A stretch of DNA of 15,884 nucleotides from Campylobacterota bacterium (GCA_013153345.1 JAADEQ010000019.1:1-15884), one strand, 5' to 3'. Numbered from the stretch's first letter, positions 6,029-12,772 are shown. The notes: generated by a model from the sequence alone, not told the origin. Translations and numbers: made by a program.

Positions 6029-6646
6029 ATGAAAAAGATAGCTTTAGTTACTGCTTTAGCATTTATGTTTGGAGCATATTTATATGGTGATGAGGATGAA
6101 AGAGAGTATGAGTATAAGAAAAAATATGAAAAGGAGTATAGAAAATATAAAAAAGAGGATGAGGAGTATAAGTATAAAAAGATGGGTTGGCTCTCTACTT
6201 CTGAGGATACTAAAGCAGCAAAACTCTATAAGCAAGAGTGTGGAAGCTGCCATATGGCATATCAGGCTGAGTTTTTACCAAAAAGGAGCTGGAAAAAGTT
6301 AATGGAGCCAAAATCTTTGGAGGACCATTTTGGGGTTGATGCTACTTTGGATGAAGAAGATAGAAGAGTTATATTAGAGTTTTTATTAAAACATGCTGGG
6401 GATGCTAAGAGGGTTTATGGGGAGTATAAAGAGTTTATAGAGAGTATAAGAAAAGATTCAACTCCTTTAAGAATTAGTGAGGTTCCATATTTTAAAAAAG
6501 AGCATAAAAAGATTCCAAAAAAATATATTAAACAAAAAGAGGTAAAGACAATTGCAAATTGTATAGCGTGTCATAAAGATGCACAAGAGGGAATATATGA
6601 TGAGGATAATATCTTTATTCCAAATTATGGAAAGTGGGATGATTAA
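6029..6646 (+). CDS. Periplasmic diheme cytochrome c (DHC family)
   Basis: 205 residues. Signal peptide 1-19 (MKKIALVTALAFMFGAYLY). Residues 21-52 are an unusual Glu/Lys/Tyr/Asp-only stretch, probably disordered or helical. The DHC domain follows with heme site 1 C71-x-x-C74-H75 (ECGSCHMAYQ), the family signature LPKRSWKKLMEP and DHFGVDATLDEE (His100 a likely axial ligand), VPYFKKEHKKIP, then heme site 2 C178-x-x-C181-H182 (NCIACH). Known DHC proteins have bis-His hemes and reduce SHP; the SHP-like gene is 2 kb upstream. The next gene starts 10 nt downstream and carries a close copy of this domain. RBS AAGGAG. Confidence 0.88.
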   Translation: MKKIALVTALAFMFGAYLYGDEDEREYEYKKKYEKEYRKYKKEDEEYKYKKMGWLSTSEDTKAAKLYKQECGSCHMAYQAEFLPKRSWKKLMEPKSLEDHFGVDATLDEEDRRVILEFLLKHAGDAKRVYGEYKEFIESIRKDSTPLRISEVPYFKKEHKKIPKKYIKQKEVKTIANCIACHKDAQEGIYDEDNIFIPNYGKWDD

Positions 6647-6656
6647 AGGAGATAAG

Positions 6657-7595
6657 ATGAAGAGATATGTTTGGAGCTTACCAACTAGATTATTTCACTG
6701 GCTATTGGTGCTTTTTATTGTGGGGGCCTATTTGGCTTCTGAAGAGGAGAATCTTTTAAGAATCCATACAGCTTTTGGGTATGGGGTTGGAGTATTGGTG
6801 ATATTTAGAATAATCTGGGGCTTTATTGGTCCGAAATATTCAAGATTTAGTGATTTTCCATTAAGTATTAAGGAGGCAATTGAGTATATTAAAAATATTT
6901 TTCATCCAAAAAAGAAGTATATTGGTCATAACCCAGCAGCCTCTTTTGTTATGTTAGGAATTATTATTACTCTATTTTTTGTGGTAGTAAGTGGAGTCTT
7001 AACTTATGGAATCCAAGAGGGAAGAGGAGTTTTGGCCTTTTTAAATAACTCTTTATTTAGGGAGATGGAGGTTTTTGAGGAGCTTCATGAGGTGTTTGTC
7101 TCAATTTTGCTATTTTTAATTGCTCTTCATTTAGCAGGAGTTGCAACTGATTATATTTTGCATAAAGAAGATGGCACTATTGCTTCTATATTTACTGGCT
7201 ATAAAAATATTGAAGGAGAGAGTGTTAAGTTAAATAGTATCCAAAAGATTGTTGCAACTCTATTTTTAGCTGCCTCTATTGGAGTAGTTATTTGGGGATT
7301 TACTCAAGATGCTCCTTTAAATAAATCTATATATGAGGAGATAGAGTATGAGGAGCACTCAAGTTTATTTGTAGAGGAGTGTGGAGCTTGCCACACCCTC
7401 TATCCTCCACATCTATTGCCAAAGAGAAGTTGGGTGAAGTTAATGGAGCCAAAGGCACTGCAAAACCACTTTGGGGATGATGCCTCTTTGGATGAGGAGA
7501 GTAGAGTAGAGATTGAGAAGTTTTTGGTTGCAAATAGTGCTGAGAGCTCTACAAAAGAGGCTGCAGTTTATATCTTAAAGAGTCTAAAAGATTAG
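6657..7595 (+). CDS. Cytochrome b561 fused to a DHC-like diheme module, cut short by in-frame TAG
   Basis: 312 residues to the stop. ATG 6657 (MKRYVWSLPTRLFHW) is chosen because AAAGGAGAT lies just upstream; a longer reading from 6579 would run through the DHC gene. Residues 1-215 are a cytochrome b561-type membrane domain with heme-ligand candidates His14, His37, His144 and His158, plus one further transmembrane segment at about 195-213. From 235 comes the first half of a DHC domain: C242-x-x-C245-H246, LLPKRSWVKLMEPKAL, NHFGDDASLDEE. About half the positions of this half are identical to the DHC encoded upstream. The reading frame then meets TAG at 7593 (codon 313), but the same frame continues for 59 codons encoding the second heme half. 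The product would be a quinol-linked electron donor to periplasmic cytochromes, now lacking its last heme unless the stop is read through. Confidence 0.85.
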   Translation: MKRYVWSLPTRLFHWLLVLFIVGAYLASEEENLLRIHTAFGYGVGVLVIFRIIWGFIGPKYSRFSDFPLSIKEAIEYIKNIFHPKKKYIGHNPAASFVMLGIIITLFFVVVSGVLTYGIQEGRGVLAFLNNSLFREMEVFEELHEVFVSILLFLIALHLAGVATDYILHKEDGTIASIFTGYKNIEGESVKLNSIQKIVATLFLAASIGVVIWGFTQDAPLNKSIYEEIEYEEHSSLFVEECGACHTLYPPHLLPKRSWVKLMEPKALQNHFGDDASLDEESRVEIEKFLVANSAESSTKEAAVYILKSLKD

Positions 7596-7775
7596 CCCAA
7601 AAATGATATAATAGCAATTACTAAAACCCCATACTGGAAAGAGAAGCATAAAAGCATCTCTAAAGAGATTTTTAGCTCTTCAAAGGTAAAATCTAAAGCC
7701 AATTGCAAAGCGTGTCATAGCGATATAGAAAAGGGGTTAATAGAGGATGAGAATATAAAGATACCAGAGGAGTAG
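7596..7775 (+). pseudogene. Second-heme half of the b561-DHC fusion, downstream of the in-frame TAG
   Basis: Same frame as the preceding gene, 59 codons from 7596 to a second TAG at 7773-7775, with no internal stop, no ATG and no RBS of its own. It encodes TKTPYWKEKHKSI and ANCKACHSDIEKGL, with C350-x-x-C353-H354 in fusion numbering. These match VPYFKKEHKKIP and ANCIACHKDAQEG of the intact DHC. The heme motif and spacing are well kept, so the stop is recent, a sequencing error, or read through. The RBS of the next gene lies in its last codons, as expected if it was the true 3' end of a coupled gene. Confidence 0.8.
7607..7612 (+). promoter_or_regulatory. Possible internal extended -10 promoter for the Spy/CpxP-like gene
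   Basis: TGATATAAT directly after the premature stop matches the promoter seen at 10191-10199. It would give a start near 7619 and a leader of about 158 nt before ATG 7777. It may be chance in AT-rich coding sequence (Asp-Ile-Ile codons). Confidence 0.3.
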
Positions 7776-7776
7776 T

Positions 7777-8160
7777 ATGAAGCGATTAATTTTAATCTTC
7801 TTAACTCTTTTTTTATTTGCTGATGATAGAGATTATTATAAAAAAGAGATTCATCTCCCTAAAGATTTGAGTTTTTTGGATTTAAACTCTACTCAAAAAA
7901 AACTTCTTACTAAGCTTTTGCTTGAGCATCGTAAAAAGTTAAAAGAGCTTCATGATGAAGAGGAGGAGTGGGAGGAGGGATTGAAGGTGGATTTTATAAA
8001 GGATGATTTTGATAAAGATGATTTTATTGAGAAGAATTTGGAGTTTAAAAAGAAGATTGTGGAGGTGGAGGCTAACTTTTTTGAAAAGATTCACTCAATC
8101 TTAAATAAGAAGCAGAGAAAAAAGTTTATTGAGTATATTGAGGAGTGGGAGATTGAATAG
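7777..8160 (+). CDS. Spy/CpxP-like periplasmic protein
   Basis: 127 residues: signal peptide MKRLILIFLTLFLFA, then a highly charged all-helical mature part. Two LTxxQ-type motifs are visible, LNSTQ (36-40) at the start of the first long helix and LNKKQR (109-114) near the end, with about 70 residues between them. This matches the Spy/CpxP/ZraP group in size and layout. These proteins act as periplasmic chaperones or as brakes on sensor kinases of the Cpx type. The gene follows the diheme remnant by 1 nt, with AGAGGAG of the preceding codons as RBS, so it belongs to the DHC-cytochrome b operon. The CpxR-like repeats upstream of the operon make a stress-response role attractive. Sequence similarity is loose, so family assignment is tentative. 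Confidence 0.65.
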   Translation: MKRLILIFLTLFLFADDRDYYKKEIHLPKDLSFLDLNSTQKKLLTKLLLEHRKKLKELHDEEEEWEEGLKVDFIKDDFDKDDFIEKNLEFKKKIVEVEANFFEKIHSILNKKQRKKFIEYIEEWEIE

Positions 8161-8162
8161 AG

Positions 8163-8771
8163 CTACTTTAGCCACTTTTTAATAAACTCTTTTGCCTCTT
8201 GAGTACTCATCTTATTTCTAGCTGCATTTGCAATTGCTACAAAGGCCTTTGTTGCCTCTTCAATATCATCATTTAATATTACAAAATCATATTCGCCAAT
8301 TGCTTTAATCTCCTCTTTGGCATTTTGAAGCCTCTTTTGAATTATCTCTAAACTCTCACTACTTCTACTCTTTAATCGCTGCTCTAAAATCTCTATATTA
8401 GAAGGGGTAATAAAAGCACTAACCATAATATCGCTTAGGCTCTTTTTAATGATTCGATGCCCTTGCACATCTATATCAAAAATTACCAATTTTCCCTCTT
8501 TTAGCGCCTCTTGAATCGGTTTTAAGGAGGTGCCATAGTAGTTTCCATGCACAATAGCATACTCTAAAAACTCATTATTTTTGATTCCCTTTTCAAACTC
8601 CTCTTTAGAGACAAAGAAATAATCTTTCCCTTCAACCTCTCCCTCTCTTGGGGCTCTAGTTGTAGTGGAGACTGAAAAGTAAAAATCTCCAATCTCAGCT
8701 GCGGCTTTATTAATAATTGTGCTCTTTCCAGCTCCACTAGGCCCAGATAGGACCAATATAGCACTATTCAT
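8163..8771 (-). CDS. gmk: Guanylate kinase
   Basis: 202 residues, the normal length. P-loop GPSGAGKST at 10-18; GMP-binding signature STTTRAPREGEVEGKDYFF at 35-53; VIFDIDVQGHRIIKK; lid region RLKSRSSES. It catalyses ATP + GMP = ADP + GDP in the cytoplasm, essential for GTP supply. The start codon overlaps the stop of the upstream gene by one base (TAATG), so translation is coupled. Its 3' end faces the Spy-like gene only 2 nt away; no strong terminator is visible between them. Confidence 0.97.
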   Translation of the reverse strand: MNSAILVLSGPSGAGKSTIINKAAAEIGDFYFSVSTTTRAPREGEVEGKDYFFVSKEEFEKGIKNNEFLEYAIVHGNYYGTSLKPIQEALKEGKLVIFDIDVQGHRIIKKSLSDIMVSAFITPSNIEILEQRLKSRSSESLEIIQKRLQNAKEEIKAIGEYDFVILNDDIEEATKAFVAIANAARNKMSTQEAKEFIKKWLK

Positions 8772-9370
8772 TACTCTTTTTCCTTTAGCTCTATTTTAAG
8801 CGATATTTTACAATTTTTTAGGAGTTTTTTTCTCTCTTTTTTATCCATTTTGCATAACTCTTTTAAGATATTTTTAGCCTCTTTATTTTTGGCCTTTATC
8901 TTTTTGCGATTTTTTAAGATAGATACAAAGTCAGTCTCTATTTGAGTCTCCATTAGCTCTTTTATCTTTGCAACCTCTAGAGGGTCTAAAACATTGGTCT
9001 TTATAGGGGAGTTGGAGGTGGTTAGGTTTGTGGCTAAATCTTCGATGCTCTCTATAATATCTATATCTTGAGTAATTTCTAAATTCTCTATTAGCTCCTC
9101 TAAATCTTTTGGCAAGAATGGTTTTTTTAGAGTCAAATCAAATTCACTCTCACCCCCTTCTCCCACTAAAATTAGATACTCATATTTAAGATTATTCTCT
9201 TTAATATAGGAGAGCTCAGATTTTACATTCATAATATCGTCTATAAAGATGATATTATACTCTTTATCTTTTGCCTCTTTTGCGCTAGTTACATACTCAC
9301 CTTTATCTTTTAACACTATCTTAAAAAATTGCAATAATACCTTTGATTTGCTAATAACTAGTGATTTCAT
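8771..9370 (-). CDS. Degenerate receiver-domain protein upstream of gmk
   Basis: 199 residues. Residues 1-98 look like a two-component receiver: beta-strand KSLVISKSKVLLQFFKIVL, IIFIDD with Asp44/45 at the phospho-acceptor position, and LKKPFLPKDLEELIENL with Lys83-Pro84 as the conserved KP. The acidic pair normally found after the first strand is replaced by Ser-Lys-Ser, so Mg2+ binding and phosphorylation are doubtful: a pseudo-receiver. The rest is a charged linker and a very Lys/Glu-rich helical C-terminus without a DNA-binding domain. In Helicobacter a poly-E-rich protein gene also neighbours gmk, and this may be its counterpart, though I recall that only from general knowledge. Cotranscribed with gmk through the TAATG overlap. 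Confidence 0.7.
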   Translation of the reverse strand: MKSLVISKSKVLLQFFKIVLKDKGEYVTSAKEAKDKEYNIIFIDDIMNVKSELSYIKENNLKYEYLILVGEGGESEFDLTLKKPFLPKDLEELIENLEITQDIDIIESIEDLATNLTTSNSPIKTNVLDPLEVAKIKELMETQIETDFVSILKNRKKIKAKNKEAKNILKELCKMDKKERKKLLKNCKISLKIELKEKE

Positions 9371-9427
9371 AAGTTAGCCTTGATAATATATTGATAAGAA
9401 GATTTTACAATAAGTTAAATTAAAAAG

Positions 9428-9504
9428 TGGTACACCCAAGAGGATTCGAACCTCTGACCTTCTGAACCGCAATCAGATGCTCTATCCAGCTGAGCTATGG
9501 GTGC
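9428..9504 (-). tRNA. tRNA-Arg, anticodon GCG
   Basis: 77 nt including encoded CCA. Acceptor GCACCCA/TGGGTGT (first pair G-U), D-stem GCTC/GAGC, anticodon stem TCTGA/TCAGA, loop TTGCGGT giving anticodon GCG (complement of 9468-9470), T-arm AGAGG-TTCGAAT-CCTCT and discriminator A73. A20 in the D-loop is an arginine identity base. GCG reads CGC and CGU. Most bacteria use ACG (inosine) for this box, so the anticodon is worth noting. The tRNA is upstream of, and in the same direction as, the pseudo-receiver gene and gmk. Confidence 0.93.
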
Positions 9505-9520
9505 TTAAAAGTAGAGTGAA

Positions 9521-9526
9521 ATTTTA
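9521..9526 (-). promoter_or_regulatory. -10 box of the tRNA-Arg promoter
   Basis: On the minus strand TTTTGGTAAAATTTCAC places TAAAAT about 17 nt upstream of the tRNA 5' end. No clear -35. The pseudo-receiver gene and gmk could be read from the same promoter. Confidence 0.45.
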
Positions 9527-9560
9527 CCAAAATACCCTTTAAATAAAATTAAATTTATGA

Positions 9561-9566
9561 TACAAT
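9561..9566 (+). promoter_or_regulatory. Extended -10 box (TGATACAAT) placed for a leaderless LysE/RhtB mRNA
   Basis: TGATACAAT ends 6 nt before ATG 9573, where transcription would start at or next to the A of the start codon. No Shine-Dalgarno sequence lies between, which fits a leaderless message. Confidence 0.5.
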
Positions 9567-9572
9567 TATTTT

Positions 9573-10166
9573 ATGGAATATTTAATATTAGCCTCAGTTG
9601 GATTTATTGCTGCTTTAACCCCAGGGCCAGATATTTTTTATATTATTCGTCAAGGTTTATGCAATGGAAAAGGGGCAGCATTTTGGGCTGTTTTTGGAAT
9701 TTTAACTGGAAATATTATCTATCTAACTCTAGTTGGGCTTGGAGTTGGGATTATTGGAAAGAGTGATATTTTTCAAGCAGTAGTTGGCTTAATTGGAGGA
9801 TTATATCTTATTAAAATCTCTTATAGTATATTTAGAGATGAGCCAAAATTTAATAGAAGTTGCTCAAAACAAGATGGATTAAAGATTTTTAAAGAGGCTC
9901 TATTTTTAAATCTCTCAAATCCAAAGGCGATGATTTTTTTTGCTATAATAATTACACCTTTTATAACCAAATCTATAATGTTTAGTTTGGTATCACTATT
10001 TTTAGGGATTGCAACTGCCTTTATTTTATCTGCCTATATTAGCTCCATTATTGAGATAAATACTCAAATTATGAAAGTAATTAATAAAATCTCTGCCATT
10101 ATTTTCCTATTTTTTAGTCTATCTTTATTTCAAATCTCTTTTAGGGCATTTAAAAATCTCCTTTAG
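9573..10166 (+). CDS. LysE/RhtB-family amino-acid exporter
   Basis: 197 residues, about the usual RhtB length, with six predicted membrane segments. The N-terminal signature SVGFIAALTPGPDIFYI (8-24) is the family hallmark, and NLSNPKAMIFF in the middle is also typical of the superfamily. Proteins of this group export amino acids or related metabolites in exchange for protons; the substrate cannot be read from the sequence. ATG 9573 has no ribosome binding site and lies 6 nt after a TGATACAAT box, so the mRNA is probably leaderless. The gene is divergent from the tRNA and separated by 60 nt from the lipoprotein hydrolase, which has its own promoter. Confidence 0.88.
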   Translation: MEYLILASVGFIAALTPGPDIFYIIRQGLCNGKGAAFWAVFGILTGNIIYLTLVGLGVGIIGKSDIFQAVVGLIGGLYLIKISYSIFRDEPKFNRSCSKQDGLKIFKEALFLNLSNPKAMIFFAIIITPFITKSIMFSLVSLFLGIATAFILSAYISSIIEINTQIMKVINKISAIIFLFFSLSLFQISFRAFKNLL

Positions 10167-10193
10167 CTCTATTTTTATACTCTCCTTTTGTGA

Positions 10194-10199
10194 TATAAT
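10194..10199 (+). promoter_or_regulatory. Extended -10 promoter of the hydrolase-FadL operon
   Basis: TTGTGATATAATTTAA gives TGATATAAT, implied start near 10206 and a leader of about 20 nt with RBS AGGAGGAG before ATG 10227. Confidence 0.7.
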
Positions 10200-10226
10200 T
10201 TAAAAACTCTTAAGTTAGGAGGAGAG

Positions 10227-11483
10227 ATGAAGAGGTTATTGGTGCTATTTATTGCCTTTTTTATAGCTGGATGTGGGGGGAGTAGTGACCCAGGAGAGAT
10301 AGAAGAGGTTAAGGTTGTTGGAGGAGAGTTAATAGCTGATTATCCAGCCAATCTCTTAAAAAATGAGCTTGTTGCTCAAAATAAGATTTCACCAGAAGAT
10401 GATGTGTTTGGTTTTAGAGCCTATAAGATATATTATAAGACTACTGATGCAAATGGAGTTGAGGTTAATGCAAGTGGGGTTATGGTTGTGCCAACAGCTG
10501 TTGGGGCATCTGAGAGTGTGGCTCAAAAGCTTCTTTATATGCAGCAAGTTGGGCTTGGTGCAGTTGTAGATTGTCATGGGACAATATTTGCCAATAAAGA
10601 GGCACCAAGTGTTAAGATTTCTCAAACTCTTGAGCCAGATGGAGCTCCTATTATATTTACCTCTTTGGCTGGATTTATCTCTTTGCAGCCTGATTATATT
10701 GGGTTTGGGGAGTCAAAAGAGCATATTCAAGAGTATTTAATTAAGAAATCTTCAGCCTCTAGTGTTGTAGATTTTATCAATGCAGCAAAAGAGTTTGCTA
10801 AAAATAATAATATCCCTTGGGCGAATGGATATGAGTTTTATTTAACTGGCTACTCTCAAGGGGGATATGTTAGTATGGCTGCTTTAAAGGAGCTGGAGAA
10901 AAATGATACTTCTGTTTTAATGGCAGCTCCAATGGCTGGTCCCTATCTATTGGACCCTATTGCAAAGGGTGTATTGAGTCTAGAGGAGATTAGTGCTCCA
11001 TCTTTTATGGCTGCAGTTGGATATTTTTATTCAAAGGTATATAACTATCCAGTAACTCAAATTATTAAAGAGCCTTATGCTTCAAAACTAGATACTCTAT
11101 TTAGTGGAGAGTATAGTAGAGAGGAGATTGATAAGGAGCTAACTACCAAAGTAAAAGAGCTCTTTAGTGATGAGATTTTATATACCTATGAGCTATCTTG
11201 GTTTAGGTTAAAGTTGGTAGAGAATAGCGTTGTTGATTTTGCTCCTAAAACGCCAGTTAAGATGGTTCATTGTTTAGGGGATGATATTATCCCTTATCAA
11301 ATATCAGAAGCTTCTTTTGAGCTATTTTCCAATGTTTTTGGAGCAAGTGATATTGAGCTACTTGCCCTAGAGGATATATTGCAAACCTCTAATAGATATT
11401 CTCATACTCAGTGTGCACCATATGCTTACTCTTTAGTAGCAAAGATTTTTGCTCAAGATAGAAAAGTAAGGTTAGGATACTAA
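10227..11483 (+). CDS. Alpha/beta-hydrolase lipoprotein, secretory-lipase/esterase-like
   Basis: 418 residues. Signal ends in lipobox FIAGC, lipid-modified Cys16. The body is an alpha/beta hydrolase: strand and loop LQPDYIGFGES (153-163), nucleophile elbow GYSQGG (208-213) with Ser210, acid LGDDIIPY (Asp352 or 353), and His393 in YSHTQCAPYA. The LQPDYIGFG and GYSQGG pattern is that of the secretory lipase group, which hydrolyses esters outside the cytoplasm. Cys116, Cys349 and Cys396 could form a disulfide. One base separates it from the FadL-type gene, so released acyl chains may feed directly into that transporter. Substrate unknown. Confidence 0.85.
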   Translation: MKRLLVLFIAFFIAGCGGSSDPGEIEEVKVVGGELIADYPANLLKNELVAQNKISPEDDVFGFRAYKIYYKTTDANGVEVNASGVMVVPTAVGASESVAQKLLYMQQVGLGAVVDCHGTIFANKEAPSVKISQTLEPDGAPIIFTSLAGFISLQPDYIGFGESKEHIQEYLIKKSSASSVVDFINAAKEFAKNNNIPWANGYEFYLTGYSQGGYVSMAALKELEKNDTSVLMAAPMAGPYLLDPIAKGVLSLEEISAPSFMAAVGYFYSKVYNYPVTQIIKEPYASKLDTLFSGEYSREEIDKELTTKVKELFSDEILYTYELSWFRLKLVENSVVDFAPKTPVKMVHCLGDDIIPYQISEASFELFSNVFGASDIELLALEDILQTSNRYSHTQCAPYAYSLVAKIFAQDRKVRLGY

Positions 11484-11484
11484 G

Positions 11485-12702
11485 ATGAAAAGAGAGTTAA
11501 TATTAATTATGAGCAGCTCTTTACTATTTGGAGCAGCATATAAACTACCAGAGCAGTCTCTAAGTGGGACGGCACTAAGTGCTGCTAATGTGGCAAGTTG
11601 TAGAGGTGCTGATTGTAGCTACTATAATAGTGCTAATATCTCTTTTTTGGAGGATAAAAGCTATATTGAGGCTGGTTTAACCTATATTCATCTTCCATCA
11701 ATTGAGTTTGAGGGGTATCATAATCTATTTGGCCAAAAGGTTAGAGCAGATGCTAAGAGTAGAGTAGAAAATATTGTAATTCCCTATTTTCACTATGTCT
11801 CTAAAGAGTATGGAAAGTTTAGATACTCTTTTAGTCTAACTTTTCCTGGAGGACTTAGAAAGAGATGGGATGCTCCTGTTCAAAAGCTATATGCTCAAGA
11901 GTTTGATTTAAAGACCTTTCAGCTTACCCCTTCAGTTGCATATAGAGTTAATGATAACCTCTCCTTGTCAATAGGGGCTAATATTATATATAGCGAAGGG
12001 AAAGTAGTAAGTGATGGGAGTGATATTAATATTCCTCTAAAAAGAGAGATGGAAGGGGATAGTATTGATTATGGCTTTAATATTGGAGCTGCTTTAAGGC
12101 TAGATAGTGGTTGGAAGATGGCTCTTAACTATCGCTCAAAAACTACCCTATCTGAGGAGGGTAAGGCTAATTTATATATTGGGTTGGTTGGAAAGAGGTA
12201 TGATGCTAGTGTAGATATCTATCTTCCAGCAACTTTAACATTTGCAATAGCTAAGGATTTTTATAATACTACATTAGAGTTTGTATATGAGAGAACCTTT
12301 TGGAGTAGCTATGAATATTTAGATTTTAACTATAATCCTCCTATTGAGTCAGCAACCTTAGCAGCTGTTTTTGATAGGCCAATCTTAAAAGATTGGAAAG
12401 ATACAAATACCTTTAGAGTGGGAGTTAAATATAGATATAGTAATCGTTTAACTCTAATGGGAGGGTATAGTTATGATGAGACTCCTATTCCTCAAGAGAC
12501 TCTAAGTTATGAGCTTCCAGATAGTGATGCTCATATCTTTTCAACTGGATTTAAATATCAATATAGCTCAAACTTAAGCTTTGGAGCTGCCATATTGTAT
12601 GATTATAAAAAAGAGAGGAGAGTGGTTAATGATTTAATTGATGGCACCTTTAAAGAGGGGGGAGCCCTATTGGTAACTACTGGTTTGGAGTATAGATTTT
12701 AA
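11485..12702 (+). CDS. FadL/OmpP1/TodX-family outer-membrane transporter
   Basis: 405 residues: signal peptide 1-18, then the N-terminal hatch KLPEQSLSGTALSAANVA (20-37) typical of FadL relatives. C39 and C44 probably form a disulfide. The usual NPA motif is NSA here (48-50). The rest is alternating beta-strands with aromatic girdles, ending in GLEYRF with a terminal Phe for BAM recognition: a 14-strand barrel. FadL proteins take up long-chain fatty acids or other hydrophobics by lateral diffusion. The start codon lies 1 nt after the hydrolase stop, with an RBS inside that gene, so expression is coupled. No strong terminator is visible downstream. Confidence 0.88.
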   Translation: MKRELILIMSSSLLFGAAYKLPEQSLSGTALSAANVASCRGADCSYYNSANISFLEDKSYIEAGLTYIHLPSIEFEGYHNLFGQKVRADAKSRVENIVIPYFHYVSKEYGKFRYSFSLTFPGGLRKRWDAPVQKLYAQEFDLKTFQLTPSVAYRVNDNLSLSIGANIIYSEGKVVSDGSDINIPLKREMEGDSIDYGFNIGAALRLDSGWKMALNYRSKTTLSEEGKANLYIGLVGKRYDASVDIYLPATLTFAIAKDFYNTTLEFVYERTFWSSYEYLDFNYNPPIESATLAAVFDRPILKDWKDTNTFRVGVKYRYSNRLTLMGGYSYDETPIPQETLSYELPDSDAHIFSTGFKYQYSSNLSFGAAILYDYKKERRVVNDLIDGTFKEGGALLVTTGLEYRF

Positions 12703-12709
12703 CTCCTCT

Positions 12710-12772
12710 CTATCCACACCCTACTAAATAGAATAAAATTATTAAAACTGCTATTAAAGTCTTAGTTTTCAT
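12710..12772 (-). CDS. Possible 20-residue microlipoprotein
   Basis: ATG at 12772-12770 reads MKTKTLIAVLIILFYLVGCG, then TAG. It is a complete lipoprotein signal peptide with a canonical LVGC lipobox and one residue after it. AAAGGA lies at good distance upstream. Processed, it would leave a lipidated dipeptide, as in the smallest known bacterial lipopeptides. It could instead be the surviving start of a decayed lipoprotein gene. It lies between fadL and the HTH gene on the opposite strand. Confidence 0.35.
   Translation of the reverse strand: MKTKTLIAVLIILFYLVGCG

Noticed and set aside
6579-6656. Longer N-terminus for the cytochrome b561 gene
   Set aside because: It overlaps the DHC coding region, and the ATG at 6657 has its own RBS and starts the conserved WSLPTRLFHW motif.
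8156-8190. Terminator between the Spy-like gene and gmk
   Set aside because: Only a 4-bp GCTA/TAGC stem with a short T-run; too weak to call.
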